Origin: Candidatus Obscuribacterales bacterium
GTDB taxonomy: Bacteria > Cyanobacteriota > Vampirovibrionia > Obscuribacterales > Obscuribacteraceae
Direction of reading: 5' to 3'
DNA length: 64,000 nt
Assembly (NCBI GenBank): GCA_020634035.1
Contig: JACKCM010000005.1
Location: forward strand, 248,001-312,000
Part shown: piece after piece, positions 25,577 through 33,942 of the stretch
How the letters are laid out: each line of letters begins with the position of its first letter
Position numbering within the stretch: the stretch's first letter is position 1
Position numbers and translations under genes: made by a program
The notes under the pieces: model-generated
Seen by the model: the letters and a program-made list of their open reading frames with translations, nothing else
Told to the model about the DNA's origin: nothing
The model's database searches: none

Positions 25577-26569
25577 TTATTTCGTCTTTGATCCGGCTTT
25601 TTCGGCGTTGCCGTTGAGAGAGCTCAATATGCTTGCGGCCGCCGTACGCGGATCTAATTTGAGGTCGACTATGTCGGTGAGCAATTCCTGCACACTGGCA
25701 GAGTCCTTCATAGATTGCTCGAGTTTGCCCCGGGCAATCTCGGCTACTATTTCAGAGAGTTCGGCTTTGATCTTGGTCAGTCGGCGCTTCGAGATCATGT
25801 CTGATTCAGTCAGGAACTGGCGGTGATCTTGTACCGCCTGCCAGATTTTATCTACTCCTTCACCGTTTTCCGAAACTGCGACAAGCACCGGAGGATGCCA
25901 GTTGGTGGGGAGTTTGGCCAGTTCTAACGAGGCGATAATCTCGGTGGCTGATTTATTGGCACCGGGCAAGTCGCCCTTGTTCACCACAAATATATCGCCG
26001 ATTTCCATGATACCGGATTTGATGGCCTGGATATCATCACCGGAGCCCGGCATCAAGACCAGGATGGTGGTGTCGGCGGTGGAGGCGATGGCCAGCTCAG
26101 ATTGACCGACACCGACGGTTTCAATGATAACCACATCGAAGCCGAAGGCTTCCAGCATTCTGACGGCGTCATAGGTAGCCATGGCCACGCCGCCTGTGTG
26201 ACCGCGGTTCGCCATGGAGCGGATATAGACATTGGGATCGAGGGTGTGGTCCTGCATACGAATACGGTCGCCGAGGATGGCACCACCGGTGAAGGGGCTC
26301 GAAGGATCGATGGCGAGCACCGCCACTTTCTTGTCGGCGTTTCGCATCTGGGTAACGAGAGCGTCCACCAGGGTCGATTTGCCAACTCCCGGGGAGCCGG
26401 TAACCCCGATGAGATGCGCTTTTCCAGAGCGTTGATAGACCAGTTTGACCAGGTTCTGAGCCGCTTCTCCACCGGCTTCCACCACTGTTATCGCCCGGGC
26501 CAGGGCACGGCGATCGCCTTTCTCCAGGCGCTTGGCAATATCTTCTATATAAGCTTGATCGAAGGACAT
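25577..26569 (-). CDS. meaB: Methylmalonyl-CoA mutase-associated GTPase MeaB/ArgK
   Basis: A G3E-type GTPase chaperone that protects and reloads B12-dependent methylmalonyl-CoA mutase or related acyl-CoA mutases. Seen are the Walker A GVTGSPGVGKSTLVDAL, the switch AVLAIDPSSPFTGGAILGDR, RMQDHTLDPNVYIRSMANRG, the Walker B region DVVIIETVGVGQSE and the base-specificity motif VVNKGD. The ATG at 26569 follows GGAAAG; an upstream start would add 10 residues. No mutase gene lies in the window, so its partner is elsewhere. It converges with the permease with eight bases between. Confidence 0.93.
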   Translation of the reverse strand: MSFDQAYIEDIAKRLEKGDRRALARAITVVEAGGEAAQNLVKLVYQRSGKAHLIGVTGSPGVGKSTLVDALVTQMRNADKKVAVLAIDPSSPFTGGAILGDRIRMQDHTLDPNVYIRSMANRGHTGGVAMATYDAVRMLEAFGFDVVIIETVGVGQSELAIASTADTTILVLMPGSGDDIQAIKSGIMEIGDIFVVNKGDLPGANKSATEIIASLELAKLPTNWHPPVLVAVSENGEGVDKIWQAVQDHRQFLTESDMISKRRLTKIKAELSEIVAEIARGKLEQSMKDSASVQELLTDIVDLKLDPRTAAASILSSLNGNAEKAGSKTK

Positions 26570-26729
26570 GGTCTTTCCAGTTTTTGAGGGCAGGGGCAAT
26601 TCTAACAGTTGATGCCGACCCTTCTCGATTTCTTTAGCTTGTTATCTGATTGGGATAAACCGGGAACAACCTGCTTTCGGAGCAGTCTAAATTGCAGTAT
26701 GCTTGAGTTCGATACGAAAGGAGCCTATT

Positions 26730-27209
26730 GTGGCCAATAAGTTGATTCCCCTAAGTCTGGCGCTGGCACTTTGTTTGAGCTCGCTCTCCCTGGCGGAAGC
26801 GAAAAGTAAGAACTGGCTCATCAAGAGTAAATCCGGCAATGAGATCAAAGTCAAAGACGGCTGGTTCGGAACCGGCAATAAAGAGGTGAAATCCGCCAAA
26901 TACGGCACTCTTTATGAAAATAAAAAAGGAGTATTCTCGGAGCAATCCCAGGTAAACACTCCGGTCGGTAATGTCGTGAAGAAAAAGGGTCTCTTCGGAA
27001 AAGAGGAGAAAGAGGTCAATGTGCTCGGAAACAGCTATTCGACCAAGAAAGGACTTTTCGGCAGTAAGACCACCGAAGTCAAGACAATGTTCGGCGATTC
27101 TGTGAAGACCAAGAAAGGTTGGTTCGGTAGAACAACCACCGAAGTCGATCCCGGTGGTCTGGGTACCATGCTCGGCTCTATGATGGGTCTATCCGTGACC
27201 CAGCAATAA
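26730..27209 (+). CDS. Secreted protein of five short KKG(L/W)FG repeats
   Basis: Unknown function. The GTG start at 26730 follows AAAGGAG at seven bases and opens a clean signal peptide (NKLIPLSLALALCLSSLSLAEA). The mature protein consists of about five tandem units of 20-23 residues, each starting Lys-(Lys/Asp)-Gly-(Trp/Leu/Val)-Phe and containing a central (Lys/Thr)-Glu-Val: KDGWFGTGNKEV, KKGVFSEQSQV, KKGLFGKEEKEV, KKGLFGSKTTEV and KKGWFGRTTTEV. The alternation suggests a small repeated beta structure. A short Gly/Met-rich tail ends it. It is very basic and would be periplasmic or extracellular. Confidence 0.78.
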   Translation: MANKLIPLSLALALCLSSLSLAEAKSKNWLIKSKSGNEIKVKDGWFGTGNKEVKSAKYGTLYENKKGVFSEQSQVNTPVGNVVKKKGLFGKEEKEVNVLGNSYSTKKGLFGSKTTEVKTMFGDSVKTKKGWFGRTTTEVDPGGLGTMLGSMMGLSVTQQ

Positions 27210-27222
27210 CTTTGCGCCTGCT

Positions 27223-27717
27223 TCAGCTCTTGCCTTTGCCGAAGGGATTCAACCAGCCCAGTGGCTTGTCTTTCTCGGCTGCTTCGAAGGTGCCTGAGGT
27301 GGATGCGGCCCCTTGATGATGCTGTTGTTGTTCTTTTTCGGTGAGCATCACCGCCAGCAGATCTCTTTCTGATTCGCGCTGTTTGAGCTGATGTTGCAAG
27401 TCTACGACCAGGCTTTTCAGTTCGTCGACTTCTCCTAACTTCTCTTCCAGAAGAGAACCCAATTTAGCCAGGTCTTCATGGAGTCTCTTGTTCTCTCTAC
27501 TTTTATCGGTCAGAAGGGCGCTCTGGTTGGCTACCTCGGTTCGGAGGTCGTCGGCGTCCCGAGCCATCATCTCCATCTCTCTCAGCTGGGTGGAGAGCAT
27601 GATGTTCTTCTCTTGATTCTCTACAATTTTGTCCTGTAACTCGACTATCTTGGCAACCATGGCCTGGATACTCTGGTTACCGCTGTCTGTAGGTCTTGAT
27701 TGGCTTTGATCAGTCAT
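27223..27717 (-). CDS. Coiled-coil protein of unknown function
   Basis: A 164-residue soluble protein whose residues about 15-125 form a long predicted coiled coil (IVELQDKIVENQEKNIML, LREMEMMARDADDLRTEV, LHEDLAKLGSLLEEKL, HQLKQRESERDLLAVML). A Gln/His-rich hinge and a short C-terminal motif PLGWLNPFGKGK follow; the Trp/Phe/Gly tail could be a binding peptide. No signal peptide. An ATG at 27717 (MTDQSQSRP) is used; an in-frame start at 27771 would add 18 residues. It converges on the repeat protein with 13 bases between. Confidence 0.68.
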   Translation of the reverse strand: MTDQSQSRPTDSGNQSIQAMVAKIVELQDKIVENQEKNIMLSTQLREMEMMARDADDLRTEVANQSALLTDKSRENKRLHEDLAKLGSLLEEKLGEVDELKSLVVDLQHQLKQRESERDLLAVMLTEKEQQQHHQGAASTSGTFEAAEKDKPLGWLNPFGKGKS

Positions 27718-27847
27718 GATTCGGTGTGTTACCGGCTCTCTGCTATAACTGGCGTCATAGATATATGCCACATCATTTAATTAGTCAATCCATAGGATAT
27801 ATTGTCCAGAAAACGGACGTTACAACCAGAGCGAGGGAATTTCAGGG

Positions 27848-28999
27848 GTGGTATTGAACGGAGCGAAGCGGGTGATCAAAGGCGCTGAGGTGCTTCTACC
27901 GTCCGGTAGATTGAAAACCAGTGTCTGGATAAATGCAGGATTAATCGTGGGCTTTGGCGAAGAACCTCCTGCATGCCCGGCAGCCGATTATGAAATCGTG
28001 GACGCCTCCGGTCTGACCGTAACACCAGGTCTCGTCGATATTCAGGTCAATGGCGGTGCCCAGTGCAATCTCTGGGAGGAGACCGGCGAGGCGGAACTAC
28101 AAAGTCTGTGCCGATTGATGGTGGCTCATGGTACAACCACCTTTCTGCCCACGCTCATAACCGATTCGGTCGACAGACTCTGTCAATTGAAGGCACAGTT
28201 AATTGCCTTTGGAGTTGCTTCTCCGGATCAATTGAGCCCGGATAATTCCGAGATCATTGCAAGAATGCCGGGATTTCATCTTGAGGGACCGTTTTTATCT
28301 CCGCAAAGACCCGGTGTACACCCGGTGGAGCAGATCGTTGCTCCCGATGAAGAGAAGCTTTCTCGCCTTATCGACAAAACGGTCTTGCTTCTTACCCTTG
28401 CTCCGGAACAAGATAAAGACGGCGCTTCTTTAGATTGGCTCAGGAAAAGAGACGTGCATGTCTCTGCCGGACATACAAACGCCGACTATGAGGAGGCGAA
28501 ACGAGCATTCGATGCCGGGATACGGCTGACGACCCACCTGTTTAATGCCATGCCGGGCATTCACCACCGTGATCCCGGTATAGTCACGGCAGCTTTATTA
28601 GACCGTCGGGTCTCCTGCTGTCTTATCGCCGACGGATTGCATCTGGATTCTGCCATGGTCGATCTTATCTATCGCATGAAGTCGGTGGAGAAGACTATAC
28701 TGGTGACTGATATCGCCTATGTCGGCACTGCCGATGGTGGTCTGGTCGGCTCTTCCATCACCCTGGATGAAGCGGTTCGCAATTTAGTGCGCTGGCAGAT
28801 ATGCTCTTTTGAAGAAGCGATTCGCATGGCTACGATCAATCCTGCCTGTGCTGTCGGTCTGGGCGAGAAAGTAGGAAGTCTCGAAGTCGGCAAATTGGCC
28901 GATATGGTTCTCTGGCAGGAGCAGGAGCAGGAGCTGAAAGTGAGTTCGGTTATTTCAGGCGGACGTTCACTGTTCACTTGCCCCGGTTCTTTAAAATAG
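27848..28999 (+). CDS. nagA: N-acetylglucosamine-6-phosphate deacetylase
   Basis: Removes acetate from GlcNAc-6-phosphate in amino-sugar recycling, in the cytoplasm. Amidohydrolase-fold signatures are present: PGLVDIQVNGG, GTTTFLPTLIT, GFHLEGPFLS with the metal Glu, SAGHTNADYEE, THLFNAMPGIHHRDPG and IADGLH with metal and substrate His, and ILVTD with the catalytic Asp. Between that Asp and GSSITLDEAVRNL only 12 residues remain where E. coli NagA has about 34, so the lid loop is shortened. The GTG start at 27848 is chosen; a TTG at 27854 is possible. No nagB is adjacent. Its stop lies 26 bases inside the convergent MshEN-like gene. Confidence 0.9.
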   Translation: MVLNGAKRVIKGAEVLLPSGRLKTSVWINAGLIVGFGEEPPACPAADYEIVDASGLTVTPGLVDIQVNGGAQCNLWEETGEAELQSLCRLMVAHGTTTFLPTLITDSVDRLCQLKAQLIAFGVASPDQLSPDNSEIIARMPGFHLEGPFLSPQRPGVHPVEQIVAPDEEKLSRLIDKTVLLLTLAPEQDKDGASLDWLRKRDVHVSAGHTNADYEEAKRAFDAGIRLTTHLFNAMPGIHHRDPGIVTAALLDRRVSCCLIADGLHLDSAMVDLIYRMKSVEKTILVTDIAYVGTADGGLVGSSITLDEAVRNLVRWQICSFEEAIRMATINPACAVGLGEKVGSLEVGKLADMVLWQEQEQELKVSSVISGGRSLFTCPGSLK

Positions 29000-30080
29000 A
29001 AAGACCGGCCACAGCAGCACCGACCACCATGCCACCCATCACTTTGGAGAATACCGACTTTCGGTAATCTCTGTCGAAATAGGGTTTCAATTTCTTCTCT
29101 TCTACTTCTTGCGGCTCGCTCAAGCTGGTATCAAGGACATAGCAAGCTTCTTTACGCGAGAGGTGACCGCGCTTGATCAGTGACTGACATTTAACAGCGT
29201 CTTTCATGGTCTCATGATTGATTAAACCAAGCAGTTCGAAGAGTTCGGCAGATTTTTGAGGATTGGCGAGAACACGGTTGAATGCTTTGTTAACATCGGC
29301 TTTTTTGAAACGACCGGATTCAATCAGAAGGTCGACCAGGCGAGGGTTACCTTTTTCTAGTTGGGATTCGGGCTCGAATGTTATTGAAATTGAGGGCTCT
29401 TCGGCAACAACTGCTCTGTCCGGTGCCGGGGAAGCTGTCTCTATATCAGGTTCTGGTTCTGATTCTGTTTTTGATTCTGTTTCTTCAGCGCCGAAGGATC
29501 TTCCCGAGAGGGATTCTTCGGCTTTGAGCCAGTGCATGAAAGTCGACTTCACCTCTTCAATCGCTTCGTCTTTCGAGATATTGCCGGTTCTTACATTTTG
29601 CTGAATCTGTAAGATACTGGGAAAGAGAGAGGGCGAGAGGATACCTTCCAGTACCAGGGCGCTGCCCAGGGGAACACCGGCCTCGAAGCTGGTGGAGAGA
29701 GCCTGATCGAGTTGATCCTGACTGACGATTTCCGAATCTAACAGCAGCTCTGCCAGTTTGTCTTTTCCGAGACCGATACCTTTATTTGTGGGATGTGAAC
29801 CTGTTAGCGTTCTATCAAGAGAGCGACCGGTCTGGTCTACTTCTTTGAGAGCCTGGATTACATTCTCGCGGCTCTCTGTATTCTGATTGAGCAGGGGCTG
29901 GGCCTCCAGCGCCGCTTCCAGGGTGACCGGCGAAACCAGACCGCTCAAAAGGAGCACCCTGCCTATCGGGATGTTAAGCCTGGTGGAGACCTGAATTGCT
30001 TCGGTCAGGTCTGCTGAAGAGACCACCCCGGAATCCACTAAAAGTTCACCCAGCCGTACTCTTTTTTCACTATCGATCAA
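28974..30080 (-). CDS. Membrane-anchored protein with three MshEN/GspE-N-like modules
   Basis: Three copies of the MshEN (GspE N-terminal) fold are visible, each built from two helix-turn units. Copy 1: VRLGELLVDSGVVSSADL and IPIGRVLLLSGLVSPVTL. Copy 2: DKLAELLLDSEIVSQDQL and VPLGSALVLEGILSPSLF. Copy 3: PRLVDLLIESGRFKKADV and a poorer second half. Copy 1 keeps the RLG...L...G pattern that binds cyclic-di-GMP in MshE; later copies have lost Gly or Arg. An acidic Glu/Pro/Ser linker separates copies 2 and 3. A C-terminal hydrophobic segment (VMGGMVVGAAVAGLSIL) before RGK suggests tail anchoring. No ATPase domain follows. It may be a c-di-GMP receptor, which is inference. Confidence 0.75.
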   Translation of the reverse strand: MIDSEKRVRLGELLVDSGVVSSADLTEAIQVSTRLNIPIGRVLLLSGLVSPVTLEAALEAQPLLNQNTESRENVIQALKEVDQTGRSLDRTLTGSHPTNKGIGLGKDKLAELLLDSEIVSQDQLDQALSTSFEAGVPLGSALVLEGILSPSLFPSILQIQQNVRTGNISKDEAIEEVKSTFMHWLKAEESLSGRSFGAEETESKTESEPEPDIETASPAPDRAVVAEEPSISITFEPESQLEKGNPRLVDLLIESGRFKKADVNKAFNRVLANPQKSAELFELLGLINHETMKDAVKCQSLIKRGHLSRKEACYVLDTSLSEPQEVEEKKLKPYFDRDYRKSVFSKVMGGMVVGAAVAGLSILKNRGK

Positions 30081-30235
30081 GATTGCATCCTCCTGAGGCT
30101 GGGAATTATAACTTTTGCCTATTGCTGCTTCCTTAGAGAGAGCCTAGAAATCAAGTATTTAATATTAAGCAAATCACCAGCATTAAGGGTATTAAGGGTA
30201 TATAGACTGTGCGCCTCGAATGCAGGATTTTTTCT

Positions 30236-31156
30236 ATGAATTTCAAAATGCTCGGAATCCCTGGGAAGTTGCTCGTTCTTACCGCTTTCTTGCCTCTGCT
30301 ATCGATATCGTTATCCTTGCCGGCAAATGCCCAGGGCATAGCCGAATATGGCGGTTTGATGGAAATGCCTCGCAATATTCCGACTTCTCATTCTCAGAAG
30401 ACTTTGAACAACCTCTATGGAGGCGCTGCCAGAAATCTATCCCGGACCGCTCCGAGTGCAGGATCAGTAGGATCTGCCGGAGGGGCCGGACAGGCTGGCG
30501 CTGCCGGTGGTGGCACCGGCGAGAATCTCGGTCAGGTGATGAAGCTCGGCCAGCAAGCCCAAATAGATCTGACCCAGGCTCGGAAGCTTTCTTCGGAGAA
30601 GAAATTCGATCAGGCAATCGCCCTCTATAGAAAGAGCCTGGCGGTTCGTGAAAAATTCTGGGCGGGGCGGGATCCGCTCACTCCTGAAATCTACAAAGAA
30701 ATGGCCGAAATCTACGCCGGTCAGAGCAAACCTGAGGATGCCGAAGAGGCTCTGAAGAACAGTATCGCCTCTTATGCAAAGTTGCATGGTCCGGGAAGCA
30801 AACATACATCAGTACCTTTGAAGAGGTTGGGCGATATCTATGACAAACGCGGTGAACACTGGAAGAGCCATGATGCATACTTGCAATCTTTTATGCTCAC
30901 AGAGCGTTATGAGGGCGAAAATTCCAAGCCGGCCATGGAGCTGCGCTTGAAAATGGCCAGAAAAGCGGTGGATCTCGAGAAGTATTCCAAGGCCGCCGAT
31001 TTCTATAAAAAGGCGATAGAGCTCGATCAAGAGAATGACATTCTTACCGCAGAAGAGCAGGTAAAGGTGCTGACCGAGTATGTGTCGGTCTTGCGCAAAC
31101 TCAAGCGAGATGCCGAAGCGGACAAGCTTGAGTCGGCCATAAACGCAGCTAGCTAA
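30236..31156 (+). CDS. Exported TPR-repeat protein
   Basis: The ATG at 30236 has AGGA eight bases upstream and begins a signal peptide (KLLVLTAFLPLLSISLSLPANAQ). A low-complexity Gly/Ala/Ser segment (about residues 75-95) links to four or five tetratricopeptide-like repeats: ARKLSSEKKFDQAIALYRKS, EIYAGQSKPEDAEEALKNS, GDIYDKRGEHWKSHDAYL and AVDLEKYSKAADFYKKAIEL. These are protein-protein interaction scaffolds. Periplasmic location is likely. No partner can be named. Confidence 0.82.
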   Translation: MNFKMLGIPGKLLVLTAFLPLLSISLSLPANAQGIAEYGGLMEMPRNIPTSHSQKTLNNLYGGAARNLSRTAPSAGSVGSAGGAGQAGAAGGGTGENLGQVMKLGQQAQIDLTQARKLSSEKKFDQAIALYRKSLAVREKFWAGRDPLTPEIYKEMAEIYAGQSKPEDAEEALKNSIASYAKLHGPGSKHTSVPLKRLGDIYDKRGEHWKSHDAYLQSFMLTERYEGENSKPAMELRLKMARKAVDLEKYSKAADFYKKAIELDQENDILTAEEQVKVLTEYVSVLRKLKRDAEADKLESAINAAS

Positions 31157-31169
31157 AATCAACTCTTCG

Positions 31170-31187
31170 ACTGTGCAAATGCACAGT
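31170..31187. promoter_or_regulatory. LexA-box-like palindrome upstream of the sigma4-helicase gene
   Basis: ACTGTGC-AAAT-GCACAGT is a perfect 7-bp inverted repeat containing CTGT-N8-ACAG, the layout of the E. coli SOS box. It lies 57 bases before the helicase ATG and 13 bases after the stop of the TPR gene. No T-run follows, which argues against a terminator. The LexA site of this lineage is unknown to me, so a role in SOS control is a hypothesis. Confidence 0.4.
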
Positions 31188-31243
31188 TACAGGGATAGCA
31201 GCCTTGCCTATGATGGAAGGCATGTCCCCTATGGAGAGTATCG

Positions 31244-32905
31244 ATGAACAGTACCGGATATGGTGGTGATCAGTGCAGTATAGAGATCGCCCTGCGAGAT
31301 CGCCAGAGTGAATTGAGGCGTATGGGTCTGGAGCGTTTGCTGTCTGCTGTTCATGGCAGAGAGCTTACTCTTATTCAATTGCTTCTCGAGATGGGAACGG
31401 ATTCGGAGAGGGTCGAATCTCTCAAGCTGTATGGTCTTTCTGGGCTGGCGGAGAGCTGCTCGGCATTCATTCATGAGCGTCTGGGCCGTGCCGATGAGAG
31501 CGGTAGACGCTACGCAATTATCGAGCGTTATTATGGTCTTGACGGAAATCTTCCTGCGCGCCTTTCGGCCATGGCTGCCAGATACGCCATATCTCGGGAG
31601 CGAGTGCGTCAAATCAAAGAACGTGCTCTGGCTACCTTGCGTCTGCCGGTTTTTCTTCATTCTCTCGAAGAGCATATAAAAGGTTATGTCCGGCTGCATA
31701 CCTCTGGTTCAAACCGAGGTCGAAGTCCTGCATCCGGTTCCATTAAGCGATCATTCAGGTATTCCAGCCACCCGGAGCTGATGATGCTGGCGGATATCGA
31801 AAAATATTTGACCGTTGCTCAAAAGGAGAGCTTGCGAATTCTGGAGGCTGCCTCGACTGCCTCTGTCAGTGGTGCCAGCGGGACAGGCAAGACTCTTCTG
31901 GCACTCTTATTGGCCCGCAAGCTGGCCGAGCAGGGCAAACGGGTATTGCTCACCTGTTATAACCGAGCCCTGGCCAACTATCTGGAGTCCGTGCTCTTGC
32001 ATCAGCCCAATGTTAATGTGGCGTCTTTTCACGCGCTTTGTTTGAGAATAGGCACCAGCGCAGGTATCAGTATCCCCGGCGGATGGAACAATACAGTCTG
32101 GGAGCACCGCTTTCCTGAAGTATTGGAAGAAGCCCTCGAGGCAGCACCGAATCTGCGCTATGACGCCCTTATCGTAGACGATGCTCAGGATATAAAAGAG
32201 AGATGGCGCCAGGCTCTCGTTCGAATTGTAGAACCAGGAAAGGGGAGTAAGATTGTCTATTTGGTCGATGATAATCCTCTGGTTCGAGATATCAGATTCG
32301 AGCAACCGCAAGTCGAACAAGCTCTTACGCTCACTCAGAATCTTCGCAGTCCCTTCAGTCTGGGCTCTCTAATTGCTGCAGGCTATGAAGGACAAAAGCC
32401 TCTTTCGATTGTCACTGCCGGTGGTGAGCTGCCCGAATACTATCTTTGTGATTCTGCTGATGATGTTAAAAGAACAATAGCTCATCTGATTGAGCGGCTC
32501 TCTTCAGAATGCGGTCTTGCCGCATCGGATATAGCTGTGCTCACTCCTAGATTGGCCAAATATTCACGTGCCTATGGGACCACCACCAGAAGCTGGGGAC
32601 GGCTGGTCTTGCGCTATTCATACCGATCGGGTCATGCTCTTTTAAGCCGTGTCGCCACTTTTAAAGGACTGGAGAAAAAGGCGATAATTCTGGTGGATCT
32701 AGATAGAGACTTCGCTTCTATGAAAGAAGAGGATAAACGTGCGCTTATCTACCAGGCCGCATCGCGAGCCTCCCAGAGGCTGTTTTTAATAGGTGATCAA
32801 AACGGCTTCAGCGAGCTCAGAAATCTAGGGCGACAGGACATTGTTCCTCAAAACAGGCTTCACACCGCTTCGCCGGTCAATCTTTATGAACGTCTTAGAA
32901 ATTGA
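31244..32905 (+). CDS. Sigma-70 region 4 domain fused to a UvrD/Rep-like superfamily 1 helicase
   Basis: Residues about 85-135 are a sigma-70 region 4 helix-turn-helix: RRYAIIERYYGLDG and ISRERVRQIKERALATLRL match the -35-binding helix of primary sigma factors almost exactly. After a basic linker comes a compact SF1 helicase: Q-motif-like TVAQKESLRILEA, Walker A GASGTGKTLLAL (about 209-220), motif Ia TCYNRALANYL, motif II DALIVDDAQD (312-316, DEAQD type), motif IV NLRSP, motif V TFKGLEKKAIILVDLD and motif VI YQAASRASQRLFL. Motif III (GDxxQ) reads VDDNPL, so the glutamine is missing. GGAGAG precedes the ATG at five bases. It may bring a helicase to promoters, stalled polymerase or damage sites; I know of no characterised protein like it. 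Confidence 0.85.
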   Translation: MNSTGYGGDQCSIEIALRDRQSELRRMGLERLLSAVHGRELTLIQLLLEMGTDSERVESLKLYGLSGLAESCSAFIHERLGRADESGRRYAIIERYYGLDGNLPARLSAMAARYAISRERVRQIKERALATLRLPVFLHSLEEHIKGYVRLHTSGSNRGRSPASGSIKRSFRYSSHPELMMLADIEKYLTVAQKESLRILEAASTASVSGASGTGKTLLALLLARKLAEQGKRVLLTCYNRALANYLESVLLHQPNVNVASFHALCLRIGTSAGISIPGGWNNTVWEHRFPEVLEEALEAAPNLRYDALIVDDAQDIKERWRQALVRIVEPGKGSKIVYLVDDNPLVRDIRFEQPQVEQALTLTQNLRSPFSLGSLIAAGYEGQKPLSIVTAGGELPEYYLCDSADDVKRTIAHLIERLSSECGLAASDIAVLTPRLAKYSRAYGTTTRSWGRLVLRYSYRSGHALLSRVATFKGLEKKAIILVDLDRDFASMKEEDKRALIYQAASRASQRLFLIGDQNGFSELRNLGRQDIVPQNRLHTASPVNLYERLRN

Positions 32906-32990
32906 TATTCTCTTGACTATCATCGCCAGCAGTGGCATCCTGAACTGACGAAAGACACCACGAGCATTCGAATTAGAAAGCGGGTTTCCC

Positions 32991-33089
32991 ATGGATACAC
33001 TGGTCTTGATCGTAGTTAGCTATATAGCCTTTCTCTCAGCCTGTGCATTTAAAAGTGTTTTGAACGGACTTTTCAATCTAGATTCTTAA
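32991..33089 (+). CDS. Possible 32-residue membrane microprotein
   Basis: ATG to TAA encodes MDTLVLIVVSYIAFLSACAF and a short polar tail ending NLDS. Residues 3-20 form one convincing transmembrane helix. The ribosome binding site is weak (AGAAAG). It sits between the helicase gene and the convergent methylase gene, overlapping the latter by 17 bases. Composition supports coding, but length gives little statistical weight. Confidence 0.35.
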   Translation: MDTLVLIVVSYIAFLSACAFKSVLNGLFNLDS

Positions 33090-33942
33090 TCGCCAGCATC
33101 TCGTTGGCTCTGGTGCGGTCGCCGGTACAACTGATCATGCGCGGTGCCGAGAGTATTTTTACTTTGAAGCCCAGGCTTTCATAGAGTTTCATTATTCTAT
33201 CGGTGGCTTGATTTGATGCCACCACCGGACCTCGATGACTGGCGAGCCATCTGGCTAATCGGATCTGATCTTCGTAACTGAAGCCTTCTTTGGCGTATTG
33301 TCTGAATTCTACGTCGTAGGGCGGGTCGGCATAGACAAAGTCATCTCTTTTCAGATCAAGCAATTCGAAATCGCCCGATAGAAAATGCCAGTCCTTCAAG
33401 ATCTCTTTGTAGGCTCTGAAATCTTCGGTGTAGTTGATGTTTTTGTAGCTTCCGAAAGGCACATTGAAAAGACCCTTTTTGTTAAATCGGCAAAGACCGT
33501 TATAACCGGTTCTATTCAGATAGTAAAAGAGCTCTGCTTGCAGTCTCTTGTTGTCTGATTTCTTCTCGAGCAGCTCATTGAAAAGAGCCCTGGCTTCATA
33601 GTAGAAGTCCTGGTCATTTTTCATGTCACGCCGCATCCGCAGCCCTTTTTTGAGGTGACGATAGAAGTTGATAGAGTGATCGTTGATATCGTTCAAAAGA
33701 GCTTGTTCCGGTTGAATCGCCAGACTAACCGAAAGACCACCGCAAAATGGCTCTACCAGCCTTCTGTAAGAGCCGGATTTTTGCCTCGAGCCCAGATAGA
33801 TCTCTTTGAGTCGGGAAGCAAGCCAGCGCTTGCCACCGGCCCACTTCAGAGGAGGTCTGATCCCGGCACCACCGGGAAGTTCTATCGCCTCTCGGCGCTT
33901 CAAATTCAGGTCGGTGTCAGTTTTGATAAAAACACTGGTCAT
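33073..33942 (-). CDS. Dam-type (D12 class) DNA adenine N6-methyltransferase
   Basis: Methylates adenine, in this family usually in GATC. The SAM-binding motif I region PPLKWAGGKRWLASRL and VEPFCGGLSVSLA is at the N-terminus and the catalytic motif IV is FVYADPPYDVEF. LNRTGYNGLCRFNKKGLFNVPFG, typical of Dam target-recognition segments, lies between. The 289-residue length is normal. No restriction endonuclease is adjacent, so it is an orphan methylase that may act in replication timing, mismatch repair or gene control. The start codon is the last three bases of a perfect inverted repeat. It may have a short added N-terminus of about 28 residues. Confidence 0.92.
   Translation of the reverse strand: MTSVFIKTDTDLNLKRREAIELPGGAGIRPPLKWAGGKRWLASRLKEIYLGSRQKSGSYRRLVEPFCGGLSVSLAIQPEQALLNDINDHSINFYRHLKKGLRMRRDMKNDQDFYYEARALFNELLEKKSDNKRLQAELFYYLNRTGYNGLCRFNKKGLFNVPFGSYKNINYTEDFRAYKEILKDWHFLSGDFELLDLKRDDFVYADPPYDVEFRQYAKEGFSYEDQIRLARWLASHRGPVVASNQATDRIMKLYESLGFKVKILSAPRMISCTGDRTRANEMLAIKNLD

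Noticed and set aside
33073..33942. A restriction-modification system
   Set aside because: Neighbours are a helicase fusion and a USP gene; no endonuclease-like gene was seen on either side.
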